Of a DNA stretch of 64,000 bases, positions 8,160-16,464 are shown piece by piece. The position numbers and the translations under genes were made by a program. The stretch's first letter is position 1. Each line of letters begins with the position of its first letter. Location: the NCBI GenBank assembly GCA_049587755.1, contig JBAVEN010000003.1:62001-126000 (forward strand), written 5' to 3'. Under the pieces are notes generated by a model. It worked only from the letters and a program-made list of their open reading frames with translations. It was not told the origin of the DNA and did not search any database. This stretch comes from Bog-375 sp049587755 (GTDB lineage: Bacteria > Acidobacteriota > Terriglobia > Bryobacterales > Bryobacteraceae).

Positions 8160-9395
8160 GTGACGAAACTGGCGTTCTTCAACGGCCTGAAACTGGCGCT
8201 CGATACCATCCGCGGACACAAGCTGCGCGCCTTTCTCACCGTGCTGGGAGTCATCATCGGCACCGGCACCATCATCGGCGTCAGCGCCATTCTCAGCGGG
8301 TTCGACACTTCCATCGCCAACGTGCTGCGCAGCTTCGGCCCGAATTCGATTATCGTCTTCAAGTTCCCGGTGGGCCCGCGCGTCGGCAACCTGAGCCCGG
8401 AAGAGCGCACGCGCAAGAACCTGACTTATGAAAACGCCGTTGACATCAAGGAACGCTGCCCCGCCGTGGCTGACGTTTCGCCCATGATCTTCCCCAACAA
8501 GAGCGTCAACGTGCGTTACAAGGGCAACGACATGTACGACGTCAACCTGATGGGCGTAGAGGAAGCTTATGCGCGCGGCGGCCAGGTGGACATTCATCTC
8601 GGGCGCTTCTTCGCCGACGAGGAGGGCCGCCGCCGCGTGCCGGTAGCCGTGGTGGGCGCGGACATCGAAAAAGGGCTTTACGCCAACATGGACCCGATCG
8701 GGAAGACCATCCTGGTGGACGGCCACGAGTTTCTGGTGGTGGGCACCATGCTGCGCCCGGCCGCTTCCTTTTTTGGTGATACCGATAACCGGGTGCTGAT
8801 CCCTTACGGCATGATGCGCAAGATGTACCCCAACGCCAAGGAAATCGCCATTATAGCGACCGCTTACGATGGAGAGTTGCCGGAGGCGCTGGACCAGGTG
8901 CGCACGGTGTTGCGGATCGACCGCCGCGTACCCTACAGCAAGCCCGACAACTTCGCGCTCTCGACGGCCGACCAGATGGTCGCCGATTTCCATCAGATCA
9001 CCGCGATCACATTTCTGGTGATGGCCGTGTTGAGCTCGATCGGCCTGCTGGTGGGCGGCATCGGCGTGATGAACATCATGTTGGTGTCGGTGACCGAGCG
9101 CACGCATGAAATCGGCGTCCGCAAAGCGGTCGGCGCGCGGACCACCGACATCCTGATCCAGTTTCTGCTCGAAGCCGCGGCGCTCACCGGTCTTGGCGGC
9201 ATTGCCGGCATCATTTTCGGCTGGCTCATTGCGCTGATCAGCCGGCTGGTGTTCACCTCGATACCGGCGAGCGTTCCGCTCTGGGCCGCCGTGACCGGCG
9301 TAGTGGTGTCCGTGGCCGTCGGACTCTTCTTCGGCATCTGGCCCGCCAACAAAGCGGCGCGGCTGGACCCGGTGGAAGCGCTAAGGTATGAGTAG
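8160..9395 (+). CDS. MacB-like ABC transporter permease, second of pair
   Basis: This is a 411-residue paralogue of the preceding gene with the same plan: one N-terminal helix (FLTVLGVIIGTGTIIGV), a periplasmic MacB_PCD domain and a three-helix FtsX domain with ERTHEIGVRKAVGARTTDIL. The GTG start at 8160 lies two bases after the stop of the first permease, so the pair is translationally coupled and probably forms a heterodimer. The substrate is unknown. The missing ATPase must be encoded outside the window, or the pair borrows one. Confidence 0.88.
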   Translation: MTKLAFFNGLKLALDTIRGHKLRAFLTVLGVIIGTGTIIGVSAILSGFDTSIANVLRSFGPNSIIVFKFPVGPRVGNLSPEERTRKNLTYENAVDIKERCPAVADVSPMIFPNKSVNVRYKGNDMYDVNLMGVEEAYARGGQVDIHLGRFFADEEGRRRVPVAVVGADIEKGLYANMDPIGKTILVDGHEFLVVGTMLRPAASFFGDTDNRVLIPYGMMRKMYPNAKEIAIIATAYDGELPEALDQVRTVLRIDRRVPYSKPDNFALSTADQMVADFHQITAITFLVMAVLSSIGLLVGGIGVMNIMLVSVTERTHEIGVRKAVGARTTDILIQFLLEAAALTGLGGIAGIIFGWLIALISRLVFTSIPASVPLWAAVTGVVVSVAVGLFFGIWPANKAARLDPVEALRYE

Positions 9396-9417
9396 GCGGC
9401 GCCCAGGCGGTCCAAGC

Positions 9418-9468
9418 CTGCCGTGTTGAGAGTCGTCTCGACATTTCTTTGGTGCGCGCTGGCTGTTT
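9418..9468. repeat. Dispersed imperfect repeat with hairpin, copy 1
   Basis: This stretch aligns over about 50 bases with 19155-19207. Most differences are transitions. The centre, GTTGAGA-GTCG-TCTCGAC, folds as a 7-base stem with a four-base loop. Both copies sit just behind the stop codon of a transporter gene. Confidence 0.6.
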
Positions 9469-9599
9469 GTTCGATAACCACCGGATAGCGTCTCGCGCTC
9501 ATTTCAGCCCCGCCTCGTTGAGTATAGCGTTCCCTATCGAGCTTTGTCCGAGTCACTCTCCTGGGGAATTGATCCGCCTGCCCATGGTACAAAGTGCGT

Positions 9600-10673
9600 A
9601 TGCCTTCTTTTCGCGTCGAGACGCCGCAGGGGTGTTATGACGCCATCGTCGAACGCGGCATCATCGGCCGTGCGGCGCAATTCGTTCCGGCCCGGGCCGG
9701 CAAGATTTTCGTGGTCTCGACCGAAGATGTGTGGCAACACCAGGGCGCGGCTCTGACCGCGGGCCTGCGCGCGGTGGCGCACGAAGTTCTCTACCTGCCG
9801 GGCGGTGAAGAGAACAAGCGGATGGCGCCGCTTGAGGCTCTGGCGGAGCGGATGGTGCTAGCGGGCGGCGACCGCTCGAGCGTCGTCATCGCCTTCGGCG
9901 GTGGCATTGTCACCGACATGGCCGGCTTCCTGGCCGCCATCTTCATGCGCGGCATTCCCGTGATTCAGATTCCCACTACGCTGCTGGCGCAAGTGGATGC
10001 GGCGGTCGGCGGCAAGACTGGAGTCAATCTCGAAAGCGGCAAGAACCTGGTGGGCAGCTTTCACCAGCCGGTCGCGGTGTTGATCGACCCCTCGGCGCTC
10101 GAGACTCTGCCGGAGCGCGAATACCGCGCCGGGCTGGGGGAGATCCTCAAGGCAGGGATCATCCGCGAGCCGGAGCTGTTTCATTTTCTGGACGACCGCA
10201 GCGCCGACGTGCTGGCGCGGAAGGCGGAGGCAGTGGACCGCATCATCGCCGATTCGGTTCGTATGAAATGCGAAGTGGTTTCGGCCGACGAGCGCGAAGG
10301 CGACCTGCGGCGCATCCTCAATCTCGGCCACACCTTCGGGCATGCGCTTGAAGCGGAGACAGCCTACCGCCGTTTCCTGCATGGCGAAGCGGTCGCATTC
10401 GGCATGCGCGCGGCGGTGCGGCTGGGCGAGAGCGCAGGGCACCTGTCCGCCGCCGATGCGCGGCACATGCTCGAACTGATCCGGCGCTACGGGCCGATTC
10501 CGCCGCTCGACGGAATCGCCGCAGAGCGGCTGTTGGCGCGCCTGGTGCATGACAAGAAGACCGTGCGCGGCAAAATCCACTTCGTGTTGCCGGTGCGCGT
10601 CGGCGCGGTCGAGATAGTGAGCGGCATCGACGAAGCGCTGGTGCTGGATTGTCTCAGGTTCGCTCTGACATGA
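9600..10673 (+). CDS. aroB: 3-dehydroquinate synthase
   Basis: This 357-residue NAD- and metal-dependent enzyme converts DAHP to 3-dehydroquinate, step two of the shikimate pathway. Recognisable parts are the nucleotide-binding GGGIVTDMAGFLAAIFMRG, the substrate loop IPTTLLAQVDAAVGGKTGVN, and the metal ligands in NLGHTFGHALE and FLHGEAVAFGM. The ATG at 9600 gives the start MPSFRV; a GTG two codons earlier is also in frame. Its stop overlaps the following methyltransferase start as ATGA, which ties aromatic precursor supply to quinone synthesis in one transcript. Confidence 0.96.
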   Translation: MPSFRVETPQGCYDAIVERGIIGRAAQFVPARAGKIFVVSTEDVWQHQGAALTAGLRAVAHEVLYLPGGEENKRMAPLEALAERMVLAGGDRSSVVIAFGGGIVTDMAGFLAAIFMRGIPVIQIPTTLLAQVDAAVGGKTGVNLESGKNLVGSFHQPVAVLIDPSALETLPEREYRAGLGEILKAGIIREPELFHFLDDRSADVLARKAEAVDRIIADSVRMKCEVVSADEREGDLRRILNLGHTFGHALEAETAYRRFLHGEAVAFGMRAAVRLGESAGHLSAADARHMLELIRRYGPIPPLDGIAAERLLARLVHDKKTVRGKIHFVLPVRVGAVEIVSGIDEALVLDCLRFALT

Positions 10674-11404
10674 AGGGCACGACGCCCGCAGGCGCGCGCG
10701 ACGAGCGGGAAGCCGCGCTTTGGGTGCGCGACATGTTCGGCCGCGTGGCACACCGGTACGACCTGGCCAATCATCTGCTGTCCTTCAACATCGATCGTTA
10801 CTGGCGCGCCCACACGGTGAAGCGGGTGCGGCACATCCTGGAGCGGCCCGAAGCGCGGGTGCTCGATATCTGCTGCGGAACCGGCGACCTGGCGATGGCG
10901 TTAGCCCATGCCCGCCGCGGGCTGGTGCTGAGCTCGGATTTCTGCCATCCCATGCTGCTGGGCGCGCGCCAAAAGGCTGACGCTCGGCAGGCGCGCATCG
11001 TCCTGTTCGAAGCCGACGCTTTGCGCCTGCCGCTCGGCGACGGCTCGGTCGATCTGCTGACGGTGGCGTTCGGCTTTCGCAACCTGGCCAACTACGCAGC
11101 CGGTCTGGCGGAAATGCGCCGCGTGCTGACGGTGGGAGGGATGGCCGCCATTCTCGAATTTTCCCAGCCGCCCAACGCCGCCTTCGCCGCCCTCTACAAC
11201 TTCTATTCGCGGCGCATTCTGCCGGTCATCGGCGGCGCGTTGTCCGGGTCGCGCGATGCTTACAGCTATCTGCCGGAATCGGTGCGCAAATTTCCCGCAG
11301 CAGCAGAGCTGGCGGACGAGATGCGCCGCGCCGGCTTCGCCCAAGTGAGCTACGAATATCTCACCGGAGGCATCGTCGCGTTGCACCTCGGCGTAGCCGG
11401 CTGA
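10670..11404 (+). CDS. Demethylmenaquinone/ubiquinone C-methyltransferase
   Basis: This 244-residue class I SAM methyltransferase belongs to the UbiE/MenG family, which adds the ring methyl group late in quinone synthesis. The N-terminal FGRVAHRYDLANHLLSFNID, the SAM motif VLDICCGTGDLAM (about residues 62-74) and the later TVAFGFRNLANY are typical. The ATG at 10670 overlaps the aroB stop (ATGA), making the pair an operon. Whether the quinone is menaquinone or ubiquinone cannot be told from this gene; menaquinone is more likely for this phylum by general knowledge. MenG and UbiE are the usual symbols for the two options. Confidence 0.92.
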   Translation: MKGTTPAGARDEREAALWVRDMFGRVAHRYDLANHLLSFNIDRYWRAHTVKRVRHILERPEARVLDICCGTGDLAMALAHARRGLVLSSDFCHPMLLGARQKADARQARIVLFEADALRLPLGDGSVDLLTVAFGFRNLANYAAGLAEMRRVLTVGGMAAILEFSQPPNAAFAALYNFYSRRILPVIGGALSGSRDAYSYLPESVRKFPAAAELADEMRRAGFAQVSYEYLTGGIVALHLGVAG

Positions 11405-11686
11405 GGACTCCGTTCTACTCCCTTCGTTCGCAGTTCCCATGCGGCGACTGAACTGGTTGTTGCGCGATGGGGCCCCACGCGAGTTCGCACATGATCGCCC
11501 CTTCCCAGAATCGAACATCCCGGCGCGGCTCCGGGAAGCGGTCCCTGCTGGAACGACCCGGCGTGTTTTCCCTCGCCACCCAGCGAGGCCGATAGAAAAC
11601 ATTGCATTTGCCGGCATCCGCGCGCCCTAGCCGTCAGCTCGCCTCTGCCCGCCCCCAGTGGCCCGCCGCTTGCTACAGCACACATT
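11405..11686. other. Intergenic region, nothing recognised
   Basis: These 282 bases separate the methyltransferase from the broken ADOP permease. Short frames on both strands are low in conserved features. No tRNA fold was found, although a GTTCGATTC-like string on the minus strand at about 11510 looks superficially like a T-loop. Confidence 0.4.
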
Positions 11687-14075
11687 ATGCTGCGTGATCT
11701 GCGTCAAGCCCTGCGTGCCCTACGCCGCGTTCCCAGCCTGACTGTCATTTCGATATTGACGGTCGCCCTGGGCGTTGGCGCCGGCACAAGCCTGTTCAGT
11801 GTAGTGAAAGCGGTCCTGTTGAACCCGCTGCCTTATCCGCAGCCAGACCGCCTGGCGTGGATTTCGGAATGGAGCGACGGCTTCCCCAGAGCGGTAGCGT
11901 ATCCGAACTACCAGGACTGGAACGCGCAGAACCGCACGTTCAGCGCGATGGCGGCATTCGGAATCGACGACGTGAATACCGGTGGCGACCTCCCGCAGCA
12001 CACCGCAGTCGCGGAAATCACACCCGGCTTCTTTGACACCTTGGGCGTTCAGCCGGCGATGGGCCGGACGTTTCTGCCGGATGAACAGATTGCCGGCGCT
12101 CCCCTGCGCGTCATCCTGGGCTACGGACTGTGGCAGCGCGCTTACGGAGGCGACCGCAACATCATCGGCCGCGCTCTCAAAATCAGTGGTTTCCCGGTAA
12201 CGGTGATTGGAGTGATGCCGCGGGGCTTCAGCTATCCGCCCAAAACAGAGATTTGGCTATCGGCGGTCGCCATAGGCAACGCCACACCCAGCCGCACAGC
12301 TCATAATTTCATGGCCATCGGCAGGCTGCGCCCCGGCGTGAGCTTCGCGCAGGCCCAGAGCGACATGGGCGATCATGCACCGGCTGTACCTGCAGGCGCC
12401 TGGCCACTTCATGAGCAAGGATGCTTCGGTCGTTTCGCTCGAGGCGCATACCGTGGGAAAGGTGCGGCCGGCGCTGCTGCTGCTGTTCGGAGCGGTGGGC
12501 TTCCTGCTGCTGATCGTTTGCGTGAACGTAGCCAACCTGCTGCTGGTGCGGGTGACGGCGCGGGCCCGCGAGCTAGCCGTACGGCGGGCCTTGGGCGCGG
12601 GCCATGCGCGCCTCTTCCGGCAGATGCTGGGGGAGAGCATGGTGCTGGCTCTGGCCGGCGGCGCCGGCGGACTCCTGCTGGCACTGTGGTCGATGGACCT
12701 ATTAAAGGCTTTGCTGCCGGCCGAAGTGCCGCGCGCAGCGGATATTCGGATCGACATTGGAGTCATGCTCTTTGCGGCCGCCACCACGGCCGCCGCCGGG
12801 GTGCTGTTCGGGTTGCTGCCGGCGTGGCGCGCCGTGCGGATGAATATGAACGAAGCCATCAAGGGAGGCTCCCGCAATTATTCAGCGGGCCGGCAGTCGC
12901 ATCGCACGCAATCGGCCCTGGTGGTTTCCGAGGTGTGCCTCTCTCTGGTGCTGCTGGCCGGCGCGGGCCTACTGGTGAACAGCTTCCTGCGGCTGCGCGC
13001 CATCGATCCGGGCTTCCGCTCCGATCACGTGCTGACCGCGACGCTCTCGTTCGCTTCCACGGGGGACGACAAGGAAATACCCCGGTTGCGGGCCGAACAT
13101 GCCAACGTCCTGGCGCGCGTACGGGCCCTCCCCAGCGTGCAGGCTGCCGGCACTACCGACAGCCCTCCGCTGGAAGGCGGCAGCGATGGTTCCTTTAAGG
13201 TGGAGGGCCGCAAACTTCCCGACGATGCCGACGCGGATTACTCTGTGATCAGCTCCGGCTATCTCCGCGCCCTGCGCATCCCCATTGTGAGCGGCCGCGA
13301 CTTCACCGACGCCGATACCACGGCGAGCGAGGGCGTCGCCATCGTCAGTTCGGAAATGGCGCGCCGGTATTGGCCTGGCCGAAGCCCTCTGGGCGAGCGC
13401 ATTCAGTTCGACAGCATGTATGAAAAGAACGCACCCTGGCTGACCGTCGTGGGAGTCGCCAGGGACGTTCGCCAGGATGGCCTCACCGAGCCGACCATGC
13501 CTGAGGCTTACGTCTGCTATACGCAAGCCAACCGGCTGCTCGAGCCCGCGCTGATGATTCGTACGCCGCTCGATCCGGCCAGCTTGGCCGGCGCGGTGCG
13601 CTCGGCGGTGCGCGCCGTGGACCACGAAATCGCCGTCGACTTCAAGACCATGGACGCGGCGATGGCCGAAGCCGTGGCGCGGCAGCGCTTTCAGATGCAG
13701 GTGCTGGGCGGGTTTGCCGCGTTGGCCCTGCTGCTCGCGGCTGTGGGCTTGTATGGCGTGCTCTCCTACCTGGTTGCCGCGGGCCGAGGCGAAATCGGCA
13801 TCCGCATGGCGCTGGGCGCGCAGCCGGTGAGCGTGTTCCGCATGATCACGGGGCGCGCGCTGCGCTTGTCCGCGCTCGGCGCTGTGCTCGGTCTCGCCGG
13901 GTGCCTCGGGATGCGCCCCATCGTCGCCGCGCTGCTCTTCGGCGTCGGCCCGAGCGACCCTGTCACCCTGGCCGCCGCAACGGTTGCGTTGCTGGCGGTG
14001 GCCTTCGCCGCCAGCGCTTTTCCCGCTCTGCGCGCCATGCGCACCGACCCCGCCTCCGTTTTGCGCGAGGAGTAG
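11687..14075 (+). pseudogene. ADOP-type ABC permease broken by a one-base frameshift
   Basis: Two overlapping frames together make one complete acidobacterial-type ADOP permease of about 795 residues. The first frame (from 11687) carries the N-terminal helix and first periplasmic domain up to FAQAQSDM. The second frame (continuing to 14075) starts at IMHRLYLQAPGH and carries the first FtsX domain (VRPALLLLFGAVGFLLLIV, then RELAVRRALGAG), the second periplasmic domain and the last FtsX domain (GEIGIRMALGAQ). Removing one G from the GGG at 12367-12369 restores the frame as QSDMAIMHRL. Codon use is healthy on both sides, so this is a recent mutation or an assembly error. Confidence 0.85.
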
Positions 14076-14222
14076 CTCGCGAACCTCCGCTTTCGAGAAT
14101 TGGGGGGCGGGCCGGCAAGCATCTAGCTTCCGGCGGTGGGACAGATTTGCCGCACGCTACAATCAAGCTATCGGAATCACCGCCGTAGTTTCGGTGTTGG
14201 CTGTTGCCGCCTTGCTGTTGCT

Positions 14223-14900
14223 GTGGGCGGCCGTGACGCGGCGTGGCTGAGCCGGCTGAGAAATGGAGACGGACTGCATCTCGAAATCCAGCGTGCTTTG
14301 ATTGACGTCCTGCTGCTGTGGATGCTCACCGCGCCGCACGAGTTCGCCCACGCCTGGCTGGCCACCCGCTTGGGCGACGACACACCGCGCCGTGACGGGC
14401 GCGTGACGCTCAATCCGCTGGCTCACGTGGATTGGATCGGAACCGCCCTGCTACCGTTTGTGACCTCGCTGACAGGCGCCGGCTTCCTCGGCTGGGGGCG
14501 GCCCGTTTCCACCAACCCGGCGAAGCTGCGCGGCGGTCTGAACGGGCTGGCGGCGGTGGCGCTGGCAGGCCCGGCGAGCAATGTTGTGATGGCCGTGTTG
14601 TTGGCCGCGGTCGCCATGGCCGCGGTCCGCAGCGCGCCCGGCCTGTCCTGGTTTGCGCAACGCGGAGTGCTCTTGAGTCTTTACCTGGCGTTGTTCAATC
14701 TGCTGCCGGTGCCGCCGCTCGATGGCTCCAAGCTGCTGTTGGCTGCGCGCATCCCGATCGCCCTTTACCGGGAGATCGCCCGCGCGGGCTTTCTGTTGCT
14801 GGTGGTGCTGATGGTTGCCACGTCCTTGGGAAGCTATTTGAGCCTGTGGTCGGAGCAGGCTGCGGAGGCGATTTTCCGCGCGTTGGCCGTAGTGATTTGA
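14223..14900 (+). CDS. Site-2 protease family (M50) membrane metallopeptidase
   Basis: This membrane protein carries the M50 zinc motif HEFAH (in APHEFAHAWLATRLGD) and the second motif NLLPVPPLDGSKLL. It has five or six hydrophobic segments and the DPRRDGRVTLNPLAH-like insert seen in small S2P-family proteins. Such proteases cleave within membranes, often in signalling, but the substrate is unknown. The start is uncertain: the frame is open from a GTG at 14136, but a TACAAT box at 14157-14162 suggests transcription begins later, so the GTG at 14223 is used. A start closer to the conserved part is possible. Confidence 0.8.
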   Translation: MGGRDAAWLSRLRNGDGLHLEIQRALIDVLLLWMLTAPHEFAHAWLATRLGDDTPRRDGRVTLNPLAHVDWIGTALLPFVTSLTGAGFLGWGRPVSTNPAKLRGGLNGLAAVALAGPASNVVMAVLLAAVAMAAVRSAPGLSWFAQRGVLLSLYLALFNLLPVPPLDGSKLLLAARIPIALYREIARAGFLLLVVLMVATSLGSYLSLWSEQAAEAIFRALAVVI

Positions 14901-14913
14901 AGACTTGCACCAG

Positions 14914-14938
14914 CCGCTCGCTCACGGTCGCGGCTCGG
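14914..14938. repeat. Palindromic repeat family E, half copy
   Basis: The stretch CGCTCACGGTCGCGGCTC resembles the left arm of the elements at 16371-16422 and 55752-55787. The matching right arm is not present, so this looks like a decayed or half copy between convergent genes. Confidence 0.4.
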
Positions 14939-14966
14939 AATGCGCAACGGGCCCTGACCCTCAGCT

Positions 14967-15539
14967 TCAACCCAACCGCGCAAGATGGCGGTACACCAAA
15001 GCCGCCGGCAGGCCCATAACATTGAAGTAGCAGCCTTCGATTTTCTCGACGAACTTCGACGCCCTCCCCTGGATGGCATACGCTCCGGCTTTACCCTGAG
15101 GTTCGCCGCTGGCCACGTACTCATCGATTTCTTCGGCGCTGAGCGCCTGAAACCACACCGCCGTCGATGCACAATCGCGGATCAGCGAATCGTCTTTGCG
15201 CAGACAGATGCCGGTGAGCACGTCGTGCCGCCTGCCGGAGAGCAGCGCCAGCATGCGGCGCGCGTCGGCCGCATCGGCGGGCTTGCCGAGCAGGGCGTCA
15301 TCGACGGTCACGGTGGTATCGGCGGCCAGCACGGTTTCCATCGGCCCGGCGGGCACCGCCAGCGCCTTGGCCAGCGCCAGGCGCTCCACGTAAGCGCGCG
15401 GGCCTTCCCCATCGAGCGGCGTCTCATCCACCTCCACCGGCCGAACGACGAAGGGAATGCCGGCCTGGCGCAGAATTTCGCTGCGGCGCGGCGACTGCGA
15501 GGCAAGCACAAGCATAGATAGTTTGTGGCGCGATACCAT
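14967..15539 (-). CDS. maf: Maf-family nucleoside triphosphate pyrophosphatase
   Basis: This 190-residue house-cleaning pyrophosphatase hydrolyses non-canonical or specific NTPs; related enzymes act on dTTP and UTP. The signature LVLASQSPRRSEIL opens the domain, ADTTVTVDDALLGKP supplies the catalytic Asp region, and YAIQGRASKFVEKIEGCYFNV is the conserved C-terminal block. The ATG at 15539 is used; an internal ATG at 15515 (MLVLASQSP) matches the family's usual start equally well. It is divergent from the PaiB-like gene, with a shared TACTATAGC box in between. Confidence 0.93.
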   Translation of the reverse strand: MVSRHKLSMLVLASQSPRRSEILRQAGIPFVVRPVEVDETPLDGEGPRAYVERLALAKALAVPAGPMETVLAADTTVTVDDALLGKPADAADARRMLALLSGRRHDVLTGICLRKDDSLIRDCASTAVWFQALSAEEIDEYVASGEPQGKAGAYAIQGRASKFVEKIEGCYFNVMGLPAALVYRHLARLG

Positions 15540-15560
15540 GACATCCAGCGCCAGGACCTC

Positions 15561-15569
15561 TACTATAGC
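15561..15569. promoter_or_regulatory. Shared -10-like box between maf and the PaiB-like gene
   Basis: TACTATAGC reads as TATAGC on the plus strand and TATAGT on the minus strand. It lies 18 bases before the PaiB-like ATG and 22 bases before the maf ATG. No clear -35 boxes accompany it. Confidence 0.35.
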
Positions 15570-15587
15570 GTGAGAGGGAGCGCACGT

Positions 15588-16298
15588 ATGAACAGACGCA
15601 GTATGCTAGCAGGGATGGTTGCGGCTGGTTTTGACCTGGAGGCGCAAACGAATCCTTCACCCACAGAATCGGTTTATATTCCCAAGGTCCAGCTCGTCGA
15701 GGACCGGAAGCTGTTGCACGACTTCATGGACGAGTTCTCCTTCGTCGATCTGGTCACCTCGGAGCCGTCCGTTCGCATCACGCACATTCCGGTTGTGCTC
15801 GACCGCAACTTCGGCCCGAACGGCGCAATCTACGGGCACATCTCGCGCCAAAACGCGCAGACCGAGGCTATTCTTGCCCGGCAGCGAGCGGTAGTCGTTT
15901 TCCACGGACCCCATTCCTACATTTCGCCCACCTGGTATTCGAAGGCTGAAGTTGTCCCGACGTGGAATTTTGCCGTAGTCCATGCAACGGGAAAACTGAA
16001 ACCTGTGACCGGCGACGACGCGATGCGCGATTTGCTCGCCAGGCTCATCCGCAAGTTCGAGGAACCGAACTCGCCGTATGACCTCGGCAAGCTGCCTCGG
16101 AGCTATGCATCCGGCCTCATCGCAGGCATTCTGGGCTTCGAGCTGGACATCGAATTACTGGAAGGCAAGTTCAAACTGGGGCAGGAACGAAGCGAAGCCG
16201 ACAAAGAGGGCATCCTGAAACATCTTCGAGCTGCGAAACCGGAGCGCTCCCTCTACGATCTCACCGCCAGCTTCTATGCGCGCCCGAAAAGCCAGTAG
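15588..16298 (+). CDS. PaiB-like FMN-binding family protein
   Basis: This 236-residue protein matches the FMN-binding PaiB family (negative transcriptional regulator in Bacillus; split beta-barrel). Typical blocks are YIPKVQLVEDRKLLHDFM near the start, GHISRQNAQ, and VVFHGPHSYISPTWY. The ATG at 15588 follows a strong GAGAGGGAG ribosome site. The N-terminus MNRRSMLAGMVAAGF is unusual for a cytoplasmic PaiB and resembles a short twin-arginine signal, which hints that this copy might be exported or that a signal-like leader has been added. The regulator role should not be assumed; a flavin-dependent enzyme is equally possible. Confidence 0.8.
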   Translation: MNRRSMLAGMVAAGFDLEAQTNPSPTESVYIPKVQLVEDRKLLHDFMDEFSFVDLVTSEPSVRITHIPVVLDRNFGPNGAIYGHISRQNAQTEAILARQRAVVVFHGPHSYISPTWYSKAEVVPTWNFAVVHATGKLKPVTGDDAMRDLLARLIRKFEEPNSPYDLGKLPRSYASGLIAGILGFELDIELLEGKFKLGQERSEADKEGILKHLRAAKPERSLYDLTASFYARPKSQ

Positions 16299-16370
16299 TC
16301 CGCATGGCGACTCATCTACAATAACCTTTAGGGCCCGGCATGAAATAATCAGTTGAATCGCCGGCGACTG

Positions 16371-16422
16371 CTCTCTTACGGCCGCGCCTCTGAAGGCGCA
16401 TCGGAGCCGCGACCGAAGGGGA
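16371..16422. repeat. Palindromic repeat family E, full copy
   Basis: CTCTCTTACGGCCGCGCCTC at 16371-16390 pairs imperfectly with GGAGCCGCGACCGAAGGGGAG at 16402-16422. Related copies are at 55752-55787 and, as a half, at 14914-14938. It lies directly ahead of the amino-acid permease and supplies the purine-rich GAAGGGGAG there. Confidence 0.6.
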
Positions 16423-16464
16423 GTGGTTGACGCAGTGGTAACAGAACGGGTCCATAGGCCGCGC

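Noticed and set aside
9569..9593. Promoter TTGATC/TACAAA ahead of aroB
   Set aside because: The spacing is only 13 bases, too short for a normal housekeeping promoter.
11495..11535. tRNA-like T-loop on the minus strand
   Set aside because: Only the GTTCGATTC string fits; no acceptor, D or anticodon stems can be drawn around it.
14136..14250. Hydrophobic peptide in another frame just before the M50 protease
   Set aside because: It could be a first membrane helix lost by frameshift, but it has no start codon or ribosome site, and M50 relatives begin close to the HEFAH helix.
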